Origin: Glebionis coronaria
Taxonomy: Eukaryota; Streptophyta; Magnoliopsida; Asterales; Asteraceae
Assembly: GCA_025667525.1 (NCBI GenBank)
Contig: CM046875.1
Coordinates: forward strand, 530,497,079 to 530,561,078
Direction of reading: 5' to 3'
DNA length: 64,000 nt
Part shown: positions 22,756 through 35,390 of the stretch, piece after piece
How positions within the stretch are numbered: position 1 is the first letter of the stretch
Layout: the number at the start of each line of letters is the position of its first letter
Position numbers and translations under genes: made by a program
Notes under the pieces: generated by a model
What the model was told of the DNA's origin: nothing
Databases searched by the model: none
The model's input: only the letters and a program-made list of their open reading frames with translations

Positions 22756-23535
22756 TTACCGTTTAGGAGGCTGCTGGTGCTGACTACAGAAATTTTCATC
22801 TGCCTTCCGCTTGTTTTTAGTGTTTCTCTCAAATGTGGTACAAACTCTTTTGTTGATCAATTCAGTAGCGAACTCAATGGCATTCTCGACAGTAGTGGGT
22901 CGAGATGCAAGTACGCTGTCATGAATGGCGTCTGGGAGTCCACCAACATACTTTTCAATCTTTTCTTCCACCTCAACAAACATCCTGGTACACATTAGAG
23001 TCAACTCTTGGAATCTTTGGTTATATGAAAGGATGTCATTGTTCTTGCATCTGAGATCCCATAATTCAATCTCAAGCTTCTTCATCTCACCCCTTAGACA
23101 ATACTTCTCTGTCATCCTCTCTTTCAGGTCAGTCCAGTTGAGAGCATAGGCAGTATCGTGTCCAAGAGTGGCAACTACAAAGTTCCACCAAGTAAGAGCA
23201 CTCTCAAGCAACGTGCAGGTGGCAAACTTGACTTTGTTCTCGTCTACATAATCGCTGATGCGGAACACAGTCTCCAACCTTTCAAACCACTGCATGATCT
23301 CTACAACACCCTCTCTGCCTTTGTAGTACAAAGGCTTACACTTCAGAAAGTCGGGATAAGAGCAACCCCTAGTGGTCTGATTATTCCTACAGTTATTGGA
23401 GTTTTGGCTATCGTCCATGTTTCTGCTGGTAGCCATCGCAGTTGCGATGACTTGATCAATCATTTCCCTTAGTTGGGCAGCATTGACGTTTTGGGTAGTG
23501 TCGACATTGTTGGGGTTCGTTCTAGTGATTACCAT
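22756..23535 (-). pseudogene. Gag capsid region of element A
   Basis: ATG at 23535 (MVITRTNPNNVDTTQNV) is chosen over the longer frame starting at 23631, because the MV.TRTN start followed by LREMIDQVIATAMA is typical of this gag family. The body has CSYPDFLKCKPLYYKGREG, WFERLETVFRISDY, VKFATCTLLESALTWWN, LNWTDLKERMTEKY and YVGGLPDAIHDSV. It ends QQPPKR before TAA at 22756, where related elements continue into zinc knuckles. I therefore read that stop as a mutation. Confidence 0.88.
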
Positions 23536-23949
23536 TTGTCTATAATCATACACAAAAATGAAATCATTAGTGTTAGATGTTAGCATAATTTTATATAAAT
23601 AGACGAAAAGAAATTCATGCATAGACTTCACAACAAATTAGATAACCTGTTAAAAGTTCATAATATAATACAACACATAACATAACAAAAGATGATGAGT
23701 ACATGCCATTTCTATAGTAGAAATACAATACAAAATGTACAACCAATCCAAGACAGAGCACAGCCCGCCTGTCTGGGATGGTGGTACACATAATCTAGAG
23801 TACATCGTCTACGAATACCTATTCTAAATAGTACAGTACAATGATACAAATGATAAAAGGAAATACAAATACATGAGGTCCTATATCATAATAGCTGGGA
23901 TGCAACCCAAAAGCTTATCATGATGTATAAAAGATCTAGTACATCTAGT
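23536..23949 (-). other. Spacer between the upstream ORF and gag of element A
   Basis: About 0.4 kb with no coding frame is seen on the minus strand. It separates the pre-gag ORF from gag. Confidence 0.5.
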
Positions 23950-24792
23950 CTACTCCTGTCTGACAGACTCCTCTGAGATGGCCGGTGCTGGTGGTGGTGA
24001 TGAGACAGCTGGTGCCTGCATAGCATCCTGCATCGAGGTCAAGGTAACTCGGGTCTCCTTAAGGAGTCGAAGTGCCTCTAGGAACTGAGCTTTGAATGTC
24101 TCGTGGGCTCCTCTGAGATGAGCAGCCTCTGCAGTCAACCCCTGATGACGAACGTCCTGGAGATCGAAGAAGATAGAAAGTGTCTGCTCCATGGTCATAA
24201 GAGCGGTGTGAGTCTCATACTGCTGACTCTGCAAGGTGTAGATCTGCTCACGGAGAGACTCATTCTCCTCCAACAACCACTGTAGAGAATGATAAGTCGT
24301 AGAACATGCTCCTTGAGCAGCGTGCGCCTCAGCACTGATAGTCCAACACAAAAGGTCCTGACGCTCCTGCAGAGCAGTGCGTCCAAGCTGTCCAGCTGAT
24401 AGTAGAGTGTAAATCTCTGCTATGTATTGTGCCTGGCGTGCGACCAGTGCAGTAATCTGGGCCTGAACAGGGTCCACACTTCTCGCCCCGGAACCCTCGC
24501 CGACCTCAAAAGTAGAGTCGACAGGTGCCTCGTACCTCCTCTTACGAGGTGGCAGAGACTCGGGTGCGTAGCCCAATAGCGAGGAAGCTGGTGGTAAAGG
24601 TGGTAAGGCAGCAGTCGGCTGAACCTCATCCCCAGTGGGGGATACAAGTGTAGCAGGTGGAGTGGTGATGAGAGCATCGACGAGTGCGACGTCACCAGAA
24701 GTGTGACTATCGTCATACTCGCTAGCGGATATCCATCCATGTAAGACGGATGTCAGTGATAAAGCAACAGGAGTAGCAGCAGGTGATGTCAT
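23950..24792 (-). CDS. Pre-gag ORF of element A (280 aa, function unknown)
   Basis: This is the first ORF downstream of the primer site, with an intact ATG-to-stop frame. The N-terminal third is Pro/Ala-rich and contains PLPPASSLLGYAPESLPPRKRR and TFEVGEGSGARS. The centre and C-terminus are Gln/Glu/Leu-rich with heptad-like spacing (LLEENESLREQIYTLQSQQ, ALRLLKETRVTLTSMQDAM), suggesting coiled coil. Comparable PPRKR...FEVGE proteins precede gag in gypsy elements I associate with Asteraceae. No catalytic motif is visible. It is the only undamaged frame of element A. Confidence 0.65.
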   Translation of the reverse strand: MTSPAATPVALSLTSVLHGWISASEYDDSHTSGDVALVDALITTPPATLVSPTGDEVQPTAALPPLPPASSLLGYAPESLPPRKRRYEAPVDSTFEVGEGSGARSVDPVQAQITALVARQAQYIAEIYTLLSAGQLGRTALQERQDLLCWTISAEAHAAQGACSTTYHSLQWLLEENESLREQIYTLQSQQYETHTALMTMEQTLSIFFDLQDVRHQGLTAEAAHLRGAHETFKAQFLEALRLLKETRVTLTSMQDAMQAPAVSSPPPAPAISEESVRQE

Positions 24793-25138
24793 AATGAATC
24801 TGAAAATAATATCGTTTTAATTGACGTAAGTATAATCTTACTCAAGTTTAAAGTTTTTAGGAATTATGATCAAATTATATAATAGTGTCATTTAACATCG
24901 CCAGTTAAAGGTTACGTTAATACTTATAAGATTAATCAACCGGATGTTAATAATCAATGCACAGTTAGCCACATAAAAATGTATGCTCTACACTCTATAT
25001 GCTTGACTATTTTAGTCCCAGAAATCCCAAAAGATTTTTAAAGCAGTTATAGTCCAGTTTATATAAAAATTATATTTTTATATTTATTTTTAAATTTTTT
25101 GTTCTGGTTCTCTATAACTATCGCTCTGATAGCATTCC
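24793..25138 (-). promoter_or_regulatory. Leader and primer binding site of element A
   Basis: This is an untranslated leader of about 0.35 kb. Next to the 5' LTR (plus 25112-25135) the minus strand reads TGCTATCAGAGCGATAG, resembling the complement of initiator tRNA-Met (TGGTATCAGAGC) with small differences. It fits gypsy elements primed by tRNA-iMet. Confidence 0.65.
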
Positions 25139-26439
25139 TGTGACGCCCCTAAATTGGCCAAATGCAACGGAAATAATATTTGGGTGGCACGTGGGTGGAT
25201 CAACAGCAGATAGTATGTAGAGCAACAGATAAAAGATTACATTACATTTATTACATGAATAAAAGTGTAAATGTTATTAAAATTGTCTTAAACATTATTC
25301 AGTAGTTGAAATCATTCCCCAGTTTATAAAACCCCAGATGAGTTCTATAAATGCAGCCTATCATGATGCTTGACTCCATGTACGTCAATACCTGCTTCAG
25401 TTTCCTGAGAAAACATGCTTAGAGAGTCAACATAAAGTTGGTGAATTCACAAGTTTAATAAAATAAGTTTGGACAATAAACATTCACTGAAGTAGTAATG
25501 CACATAGCATCAATATTTAAAGGTAATTACATTCCATATTGCCGGAAACTGATACTTGACATGTTAAGTCCACAACAAATGAGGACCATTCACATTAATA
25601 AAAATGCACCCAATATTCCTTCCCGACATGTTAAACATATGTTGTCCTGGCCTAGGCAAAGTGAACGCTACTCAACCAGATAGGGATGGTCAATCCCAAA
25701 TAGATCTATTTATACATTCAGGCAATTCAACAGTTTTAACAGTTTCAGATGCAGGGGTCATGCGAGTTCATCTACAATAGGCAAATGTAATCAAAGGTTT
25801 CGTAGTTCAGTTTATGTCCATCAAATAAAATATGTTGCATGTTTTCTTCCCCATAAAAGGCTTTAAAAGTTTCTCAATATACAAGTGGGGCCATGAACTC
25901 ACCTCAGTAGTACAACAATAAGTCACAAGAAAATATGATGTGATGCTCACGATATAGTCAACAACCTAAATAATTATAAGGTCTCAGTAAATGCATAACA
26001 TAATGCATAAAAGTTTCTGAACAAGTCTGTGCATGCTTATACTAGTTTTAAGCATTTTATTACGATATTTGTAATTTAGTTTATTGTTGTACAAGTAATA
26101 GAAGTATTTATTTTTAAGTGTAAATAAATAATATCGTTTAATTAGTTAATTTGTTTAATTAATATATTCGTACTTGTATCATTTATAAAGTAATTTAAAT
26201 ATTTATAAAAGGAAGTTTTATATATATTTAAAGGTGAAAAGAAATAAATATAATTAACATATTTATTTTTATAAGTTAATCATGTTTAATTTATATAACA
26301 TATAAATAACGTTTATAAAAATGTATAACATTTTAATTTAATTTAATTCAACGTTCCCGAAGTTTGTATAATTATTAAATTATAAGTTTGAGAAAAATAA
26401 CGAGTGTTGTATTTATTTAAGTTTTATGTTTTTAATATT

Positions 26440-26442
<3 letters not shown>

Positions 26443-26490
<48 letters not shown>
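26443..26490. repeat. (TA)n tract, left target flank of Helitron E
   Basis: A perfect TA run sits at the position of the (AT)n tract in A's left LTR. The matching tract continues at 35709-35743 on the other side of the Helitron. Confidence 0.95.
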
Positions 26491-26491
<1 letters not shown>

Positions 26492-26520
26492 TAGTGGCAA
26501 AACCCGTCCGATGGACGGGT
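26491..26520 (-). repeat. Helitron E 3' terminus: hairpin plus CTAG
   Basis: The stem arms acccgtcc (26502-26509) and ggacgggt (26513-26520) have a 3-nt loop. They are followed on the minus strand by TTTTGCCACTAG. Just inside, gacgggtattacttctaattg is echoed at 26583-26605, forming a subterminal repeat. This is the strongest single signature for the Helitron call. Confidence 0.85.
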
Positions 26521-27065
26521 ATTACTTCTAATTGTCGTTTAATATTTATTTACTTGATACATATTTGTTTGTAATGCTTGATTGACGGGTATAACTTTTG
26601 ATTATTGTTTAACTTTTTTTATTTGGTATGACATCCTCATCACTCCCCAAACACGACAAACTGTAATTAAAAACCAAAAATATTTAAATAAAATTCGGCT
26701 AAGAAAGTACATACCCTATAAAATTACTTACAAATACTCAGTTTAGAGATAATATAGGAAGTTCCACTTATGGGTGATCAAAGTAGAGAATGAATTCTAG
26801 TGAATGAATTCATAAGATAAATGCGAAAAGAAAAACATAAATCCTTAAATCCTTAAAGAATCTTAACAATCACAATCCCATTTCAGTTTATTCATGTTCT
26901 TTTAATTAATATGCAGATTACGTTTGACGTTATATTACATGTATACTTGTACATGAGATTCCCATTGAACATCTAGAATAACTTTATTGTGCGCTTAATT
27001 TTTAAAAATATTATCAAGTTACAATAGAAGTGATATGTCCCTCATATGTGATCTGCTGACTCAGC

Positions 27066-27312
27066 CGTGTTCTTCCTCACTTCACTAACTTTAGTAACTT
27101 CAGTAATTTCAGTAAGCTTAACACCAAGCTTAGTTGCATGAAAATGGGTAAGAGCCATAAGTTCGGGGGGTCTCATCAGTAGCATACCCAAACATGTCAC
27201 CTTGATCACCGACACCGCTCTCCTTAATCTTCTTCGTCAAATGACCTTGAACACTCTATGCAATGTCGTGACTATTGCTCGATGTTGACCGACACCTTGC
27301 AGTCATCAAGTT
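27066..27312 (-). pseudogene. S-adenosylmethionine synthetase gene fragment inside Helitron E
   Basis: In two or three minus-strand frames, collinear pieces match the plant MAT/METK enzyme: DDCKVSVNIEQ, then [40 protein letters not shown] and finally [18 protein letters not shown] is the signature hexapeptide region of SAM synthetase. The fragment covers only a small internal part of the enzyme (normally about 390 aa) and has a stop after the first piece plus frameshifts. No intron is seen within it. The minus orientation is that of the Helitron, as is usual for captured gene pieces. Confidence 0.8.
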
Positions 27313-28041
27313 TCCATATCTAACCGGTTTATTCTTATTTTCCTTCATGTTCGTAATAAAAATTTCACTTATGTTTTTTTTAGTGATAAAATATTTAAAA
27401 ACATGTACATTAAATAGTAAAATAAATAAATTTTGTCATTTTTTTAAAAATTGTTTTAAGTAATTATATTCTCTTTTGATTTAAAAAAACTTGCACATAA
27501 GAAGATCTAACTTATAAATTTAAATAGGTGAACTTCGTATACATTTTTATTGTTTAGCTAAGTATTGATGTTAAAAAAAATATTTATTTTATGATAAAGA
27601 AATGAATCCGTATGAAATGACTATATTACAATAAAAAGTTCAATATTTCAAGTATCTTAAAAGTGATTGCCTTAAGTCTTTCCGTGCCTATAAGTAATTT
27701 CATATACATATACTTGGTTGGTCGAGCATAATAAGCTAAAATACATTAGATAAAACAAATCTCATTTAGCATCCACTAATACTCACGTGAATTTTATAAA
27801 CATTTAATAGTCTCGAAAATATTGCATAAGAATAAAAAATGTATATAAAGCTTAAGTGACCTCAAATATATCTATTGAACTTGTGTGAATATCCAAGAAA
27901 AAGAAAGTTAAGTAACGGTTAAATAATTTTAAACATTGTAGGATATATCGAGTGCAATAAAAATGAAAAGAAATTAATATTAATCATATAAGTGAAAATA
28001 AATGTAATAAATTGCAATGACCACCTAACATTTATATGATA

Positions 28042-28307
28042 CTCCCTCCATCCCATATTAACAGTTCAGTATATTATTTTTGGACGTCCCATATTAATAG
28101 CCCAGTTCAAAAATAAATAAGAAATGTACATTAAGTTTACTATATCACCCTCACTTGAGGGTATTATTACAAACAATAAAAAAGTTGTAAATTAATTAGT
28201 AGGGTAAAATTGTTTTTGTATAAAAAGTAAGAGAGAGAAAGCTGAAAAAATAATGTTTTTATTAAACTGCGTGTTTTTTTTGGACTATTATTATGGGACG
28301 GGGGGAG
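28042..28307. mobile_element. Stowaway MITE (Tc1/mariner type)
   Basis: The terminal inverted repeats ctccctccatccca / tgggacggggggag carry the Stowaway consensus ctccctccgtccc. They are flanked by the TA dinucleotide TSD (28040-28041 and 28308-28309). The length is 266 bp and it is non-coding. It lies inside Helitron E and depends on a mariner-like transposase supplied elsewhere. Confidence 0.92.
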
Positions 28308-28920
28308 TAGTACATTTCAAACTTTATGAAATTTTCCAATTAAATATGAAAAGAGTAAATAATAAAAGGTCACTAAAAGTATTTTCTTATCAATTTATAC
28401 TAAAAAGACTAAATAAAAATTAATTTTATCAAATTCTACTAAAAAGAAAAAAAACATAATAAATGAGATCATTAAAAGTTTAATACTAAATATTTACTAA
28501 AAAGAGTACCATTTAGTTCTTTGGAACATGTTGCGCAGTAAAATTTTTCAGCAAGTACATCTGCTATATGTAGAGCACGTGGAGTAGAAAACGAAGAACG
28601 TATTAATTTATAGTTTATACATAGTTAGATAGCAGGAGGTTTGATGGTAAAAAAAGGTCAATCCTCATGAAAGGATGCAATGTGCTCCAGTTGGGGCGTA
28701 GTTACTAATTACACTATCTAACACTGCATATAAACTCAAAAACCTAATTATTAGACGGGTGTTTGTCTTAATTTATCAATCCAACTTATTGACACAGGAT
28801 ATGATTGTAAAAAGTCACTGAAATTCTGTAACCAACATCGGCTTCCAATAATGGTTCACATTGCACAATGCTTAGTGATTTAAGAAACACAAAAACAGAA
28901 CATATTTCATCAACTTACTC

Positions 28921-28950
28921 GCGCGCGCGAGCGCGCACACACACACACTC
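28921..28950. repeat. Compound (CG)n/(CA)n microsatellite
   Basis: gcgcgcgcgagcgcgcacacacacaca is an alternating purine-pyrimidine run in Helitron E with Z-DNA-forming potential. Confidence 0.85.
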
Positions 28951-29669
28951 ACGAACTCAATTTGCAGAGTCCATTAATCCTTTTACACGCACGCATACAC
29001 GCATAATTCATTCACATGTGGCAAAATGTATCCTAATTTAAACACACTTTTATGAGTGACGCCGCGATTCACTTAAATCAACCCACGTCTTCTAGACTAA
29101 TTATTTTACCAAACAAATTTACGGTTCTCACTTACTTACGCTTTTAGAGAATTTCAAATAGTGTGTAGTTGCAACCATCGAATGAGGCTCCCACTGAGTT
29201 GGTCTCCACAATTGTGCATAACTGTGTCCCTTTTCAAAAAAACATCTATTAAACAACAACCATAATTGGAATCCCTACAACTACAGAATTTAAATATGTC
29301 GATAAATACGTAAACACCCTTTTTAGTTATTCCTGAGCTAATTTCTTATTATTTTTGGGCATTAACCTGCATCTAGGAACTGTTTCATTGTATGTGATAT
29401 TCGTAATGATACTTTCAGCCATTTATGATGTTTATTACGAAAATATATAAGCACATTCTATCAAAACCATCAAATTTTTATCATATTCTAATCAAGTACT
29501 TATGTCTAAAAGTAAATTTTTATGAGAAAAGATATACACAACTGAACATAGCCAAAAATATCAGACAACAACTGAACATAACCAAAAATATCAGACAATA
29601 GTCATAGAAGAGTTTCATAAGACTATTTCTACTGCCAAAACATATAAGCTTCTTCATTTTATGGGGGAA

Positions 29670-29905
29670 TGTCAATGAGCCTGCTGCAAGCTGCACAGAC
29701 CTTTCAAATTGCTCCTGTAAGTCCAATTGAGAACTGAAGAGCAAGCACAACCTCAGCCATTGTAAGGCGCTCTTTTCGACTGTTTAAACGGTTAGTGCAA
29801 ACTCCTTCAAATATTTTTGAGAAATTTGTCCTGTGATATGAGAAACGTGTGCAAGCCTTCCAAATAGCAAATCAAACAAAACATCCCCAAAAGCATAAAC
29901 ACATG
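29670..29905 (-). pseudogene. Receptor-like protein kinase fragment inside Helitron E
   Basis: Minus-strand pieces in different frames are collinear with the C-lobe of a plant RLK: VYAFGDVLFDLLFGR (subdomain IX, usually SDVYAFGVVLFE.L.GR), GQISQKYLKEF, then RKERLTMAEVVLALQ (subdomain XI, R-PTM-EVV-LQ) and LQEQFERSVQ. Frameshifts occur between them. The fragment is about 75 codons; an RLK kinase domain is about 270. It is a captured, decayed gene piece in Helitron orientation. The exact RLK subfamily is uncertain; the DLQEQ tail resembles CrRLK1L-like or LRR-less kinases. Confidence 0.75.
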
Positions 29906-32900
29906 CAAAGTATAGACTTACAAAGTTTAGAGTTATAGTAGTTTGTAGTGATAGTTGCACACTTGCACTGGGATTATTTCTCCATCATGCTATAAGTCAA
30001 ACATATACTATGTCACAGCATCAATGAGATATAAATCAAAATACTATGTATTTGTTTATCATGTAACTTTTACAGCAAACACATGTACCAACATAGTCAT
30101 ACATTGTTATGCAATTAAGCTTAGTCGAACAATTATAGATTTCTGCTTGCAAATTTTTTTGTTTACCTTTGGAGTGAGTTTCGCCTTTTAACGCCTCTCA
30201 AATATACGTAACTCTTTCGTTGCATTCCTCGCCCATGTCCTGAAACAAAACTCATGTAAAAAAACCCAATTCACTAAAATTAAAGGGTCATTGCTGAGTT
30301 ATAATATATAATATATGTTTTGTGTGATCTAAATTGGTTTAATTATATTAAAAAAAATACCCGGTGGTAACGTTTTAGCACTCCTTTTAACAGTGGATTT
30401 CTTTGGTAGTTGCTTATGACCAATAGTCGGATTGTGCGGTGAATTCTTTGGTTCTGACGGAAGATCTGTTTAGGAAAAGAGTAAAGAACATCAATACACA
30501 AACCATCCAGAACAAAAAATTATAGCTATAATGAAACAATTGACCTATACATACATAGGAAGTCATACCTATAATGAACCAAAGTGACCTATAAAATATA
30601 GGATCTGGTTGGCACTGCTAGGGATGGTCCATTCATGTGGGGACAGGGTAAATCCCCTGCTGGTGGTAGTCATGCTTCCATACCTTATTCTACGACTCAC
30701 ATTACTCCGCCCAGAAACTGACACTTTTTGCCCTCCACCCTACCAACGATGTTACTGCTAGTATTCATATCCTGAATAGTTTGCTAAATCATGTGATGTT
30801 GTGCCAAAATTCATCTCATTTCATCCTGGAACCAAAATGCTATAAAAGAATAAAGGGGGATGAGGGTAAAACAAATATCTAAGATTTAGAACATAGAACA
30901 CTCATCTCTTCGTTTTCAAGTAAATAAGCAAATTTGGGGTGTTTACCATTTTATGTAATCTGTGAAGACTGGAATATAAGGAGCCCAATGGTAACTTATT
31001 CCTACGGACTTCACCTAAAACAGACAACGAAATTGTTTTTAGTGAAGAAGGTAATGCAACCTATCAGCTGTTTAGAGGTTAACACATACCTAGGTAGACT
31101 AAAAAGGTTCTTAATACAATAATTTTGTAGAAATCTCCCCAATTCATCAACTGCAGTAGAAGTCTTTTCCCGGTCCCTTTTCAACAATCACACCACTAAC
31201 AGGTTGAACCAACTGTAGCGATACTTAGTCCAACCCTAGAAACTGGACCCGTGGCACCTAAAGCTATAGCTTGTTTCTCATGGTAAATGCCTTGGATTCA
31301 AATGTATCAGGACTGAGGTGAAAATGTTCACTTTTCCTAGTTTAAAGTACATTGTCTACAAAAAAAGTTAGGAAGAAACCAATCAGCAAGTGCCATGTTT
31401 GTGCATGAACAATTAAGGACACATATTGGCATGAAGATTTCATACTATTCATCATTCTTAATAAGCGTAATAAAATTAGTCCCAAATTAGTCCCAAATTA
31501 GAATATCGTCATCAGGACACAACTTTTTTGGGTAAAAATAGGAAACAACTTGCAATGTACATATCTTTAACTTGGACTACATTATCTGTGTTCTTAGCAC
31601 GTGTAAGAAACTGAGCATTAAAATTCTTTATGTATGTCCTACGATGGTTCAAAATCAACTATAAGTAAAAAATTTCAACAAAAATATACCCTTTGTTAAA
31701 AGGGTTCAATCTATTTCACGTATATTCTGTGTAGAGGGTACATGGGACTTTTTCAAGACACGAATTTTATGAAGTGTATGCTTGGCCAGGCTTGTCGTGG
31801 TGGAAGTATGGCCATCTTAAATACGTTAGAAACGGATATGGAGTTGAATTCTAATAATAAGAGGTCTGAGAGTGCTAATATGCTAGGAGACTCTAAGGCA
31901 GATCGTAGTGGAATGGTTTGGGACATTGAAAGATTAGGCAACCTCTAATTACAGCGCTCTGGAAGGAAGGTTATATTTGCATTTGATGGAACTATAGAAG
32001 GCTTCCCAACATCAGGGACTTTGTCAATGCTCAACTTAGTTGATCCACTGTCAGAAACTGCTTCTCCTATAGGAGGTAATTATGATCACCAAGTTACATA
32101 TAACCAACTTAGGTGATATGTAGATTAGTTTTTGCAAATTATTTAGCTTTTGAGGTAATTATGAACATATGAATCATAATTAAGATACTGTCTACATACC
32201 ATATTTTTTTTATCTATTTGTACTTAATTATAGTTAATACATATAAGCAAGTAAATTCATTATCAAATCAGGTATTGATTTCAATCTGTACTCCATTGGT
32301 CTTTAATGAACAACTTGATATTGTTGAGGGTAGAGGGAAGGCGTCTTTAAATTGATTTTTTTAGACACCCACTTAAGTAGTGGATGGTTTTACACAACAT
32401 AGCCATATTCATGAGGCTCCAAATTGGCTGCTGAAGGGTTATGATCATAAGGCAATGCCAATAAAAGGCGCTTTCTTTGGAACACATTCGATCTAATTTC
32501 CTTTTCAAGCCAAGTCTTGCAATAAATATATTGACCGCCAATATAGAGAGTTTAAATGCAGAAATTTACCTGAATGAAAAGCATCCAAATGCCATCTGAT
32601 CCTGTGTAAAGAGTAAGATCATTTAACATAATGTTGGGAATCGCCAATTCAATTACAGACTGACCCTTCATTGAAATCTCCATTTTCGTGCATCAAGGCA
32701 ACCCATATATCAAACCTAGAGCCCACCTGTGCCCTGTTTATAATTGCTGACATAGAATAAACAGGTGCTATAGTAGCTCAAACCTGACCAAATAAAGATT
32801 CGAACTATAGCAAACAATGAGCCTTTAGGATTGGATTCATTAAACATTCTAATATAAAAATATTTATGTGCCAGAAGTCATACCTTTTAATTAGAAAAGC

Positions 32901-34253
32901 AACCAAGTATCCAAAACCAAATACATATCAGGCTATCAGCAGACTGTAGTGGTATGTACCTCTAAGGGGCAGAAATGCAATAGCATGGTCTTCCATTATG
33001 AACGTAACCATTTGAAAAAAGATTTCAGGAAAAGAATCTACAGCTTAATACTTTGATCAACTTGCTACATACGACTGTTGAATATGTAGAAAAATCGGCG
33101 CTTTTGAGGTGTTTGATGTTTGGTTTTGTACACCTGTAATGCCGACGCATTGCAATAGTTCAGTGTAAAAAATGGATCTTTCACAATGAAGTTTCTTGAA
33201 TCAGTGTGACTATTAACAGTGATTAAACATACCCGTATTCATGTCATCCTACATAATTACGAAGCAACATACACAAGAAAGTCATCCTTACAAGGAAGTT
33301 GTTTCTCAATGTGTTGTCTCTTCTGAATTGCAGATTGTTAGGTGGTTATATATGTATCCAACGAACCCTTGGTAGATAACCCGAATCATCTGACCCGACC
33401 TGTAATCTGACCCGAATACCACCAGAAACCTGATAACCCGATTCCTTATCAAGTCGGGTTGCGGCTGAGTTTTGAAAAATAGCAACCTGTCCCGATACAA
33501 CCCGATGACCTGACCCGATCACACCCCTATACATGTTTTATCGTCACAATTCTACAATTCACTTTTTTGTGACTTTTTATAAGTAATGTTTGCACAACAT
33601 ACATATTATGGTTGGTATGTTGCATATTTTATAAGGAAAATCAGTTGGCTTAAAAAATCATGTAAACATTGTTTGGAAATAATTCATATTGCTTTTTTTA
33701 TTTGCTGTCATATCAGTTCAGTTACCAAAACTTAGCAAAAGCACTTCATGTTTCGTTTAATATAAGACTTACGAAAAATGACAAATAGTAGAGAAAATAA
33801 AATTACGTTGACGCATAGGGTTTTTGTGCACATAGGGTTTTTGTATCTACATGTTTCTGCGTTCTCGTACTATTTTACTATGCATATCATGGCTGACGAA
33901 AAAAATTGTTGAAGGTTTATAGATATACCTTTTGAGCCAAGTTTAGCGTCCTACTCGTTGACACAGGTACATTTTGTAGAGAAGCCGGAATCATCGTTAT
34001 TAATATCAACGTCCTACAAATTCTTACTGTATGCTCCCTCTGCAAAGCCCAACTTGCAGCCCTCTTATGCAAATTATCAATTTTCGCCTCATCCAAGTTC
34101 TAACCTGCAGAAAATGCGATTGCAAGGTAATACAACCCGGTGCTTAAATAACTCAATATTGTTACAAAAAACACTTTGTAAATTGACCGGTCTGCGATTT
34201 CATTAACTTGCTCGCGTATACACACGAAGACAATTTACATATTTCATTACTTG
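29906..34253. other. Helitron E interior with unidentified exon-like segments
   Basis: No complete gene is visible. On the minus strand, 30375-30465 reads as an exon-like stretch (acceptor-like taaacag, then DLPSEPKNSPHNP, then donor-like ccgg/gtattt). The stretch 33990-34110 follows a ctgcag acceptor and encodes LDEAKIDNLHKRAASWALQ. A plus-strand stretch at 31950-32075 encodes KVIFAFDGTIEGFPTSGTLS. I cannot assign any of these. Mixed small coding-like segments with splice-like borders are what Helitron gene capture leaves behind. Confidence 0.4.
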
Positions 34254-34283
34254 TTCACACACACACACACACACACACACACA
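34254..34283. repeat. (CA)n microsatellite
   Basis: A pure cacaca run of about 14 units in Helitron E. Confidence 0.9.
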
Positions 34284-34499
34284 AATAGCAAACTCAAGCA
34301 CTTGCTCGCTACGTCTATTCAAGTTTATATATAAGAATGTAACCTTATCAGACTCGGCTTATATTTCATAAGCCTATTTCTTTTCTAAACTTATACATTA
34401 TTATCTTATGTAAGACAAGGCCATAAGCTCAAAAGTAAGTTGAACCACCCAAACATGATGCCAAAATTTCTTCACTTATAATTTGACTACCATCAATGC

Positions 34500-35390
34500 G
34501 GCTATGAATGTACTAAATGTAACAGAATAAGCTCATCTAACCCACCCCTCAGCCAAGAAAGAATCCTTTAGTGATACTGCAGCCTTCTTGATGATATGGG
34601 CTGACTCCAAGTTTGTGCGTCCCTAACACATCACGACAAAATTAAGTGTTAATAGGGGATATACATGTAAATGAGATATTTAGATTCATGATAATACACG
34701 GGATATAGTCAAACAGTGTACACCCTCTATTCGTTTCAACACATCAGAAAGTTCAGCAATAAAAAATTATCTTAGTTTCCCATAAAGATATATAGTTTAA
34801 ATCAATTTTAGTCTCTTAGTGTGCAATAAGTACTCACTTTTACCATCATCACAGCCTCAACGGCCAAGTTACCAATACCAAATTAAGGTTTCCACACTCT
34901 CACAGCCGTAAATAGCTGCAATCAACCCACCCATCATACTGGTTTCAGTTCAATGCATATATCCAAATTATATCATCATAGCCTCAACGGCCAAGTTACC
35001 AATACCAAATTATAGAGCATATGTCTATCGGACTGGTTTCAGTTCAATGCATATCATCTAATCTATAAAAAAATCCAACATAAATCGAGCAAAAATATCA
35101 ACTTTTCATAGTTCTTGAAACCCTTTAAAAAAAATTTCACAAACACTTGGCAGGTTCCATAAAACACCCAAAACCCACAAATACCCAATACCCAATACCC
35201 AATCAATCAATCTCAGCAAAAAAAACAATTAAAAAAAATCAATATAATACCAGATGGGGTTTGAAGGCTGTTAGTGTTGGTTAGAGTTGACTGAGCAAGA
35301 GGACGCTGAGGACGAAGGCGTGTAGCTCGTCTGATTAGAGTTCGTGTGGGGGTTATCCTGAAGAAATTTTTTGATGCAATCGTTCTTCAG
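34500..35390 (-). pseudogene. Exon-like fragments of an unidentified gene, possibly organelle-targeted
   Basis: On the minus strand near 35240-35385 an Arg/Thr/Ser-rich peptide (TPTRTLIRRATRLRPQRPLAQ) precedes a donor-like ctg/gtatta. Near 34515-34620 the peptide NLESAHIIKKAAVSLKDSFLAEG appears. The first looks like a mitochondrial or plastid presequence. Whether the two belong to one gene is a guess, and I do not recognise the protein. Confidence 0.3.

Noticed and set aside
23158..23472. Plus-strand ORF of 104 codons
   Set aside because: It is the shadow of gag of element A on the opposite strand.
29670..29905. Host receptor-like kinase gene
   Set aside because: Only about 75 codons remain, with frameshifts, inside a Helitron. 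It is a captured fragment, not a functional host gene.
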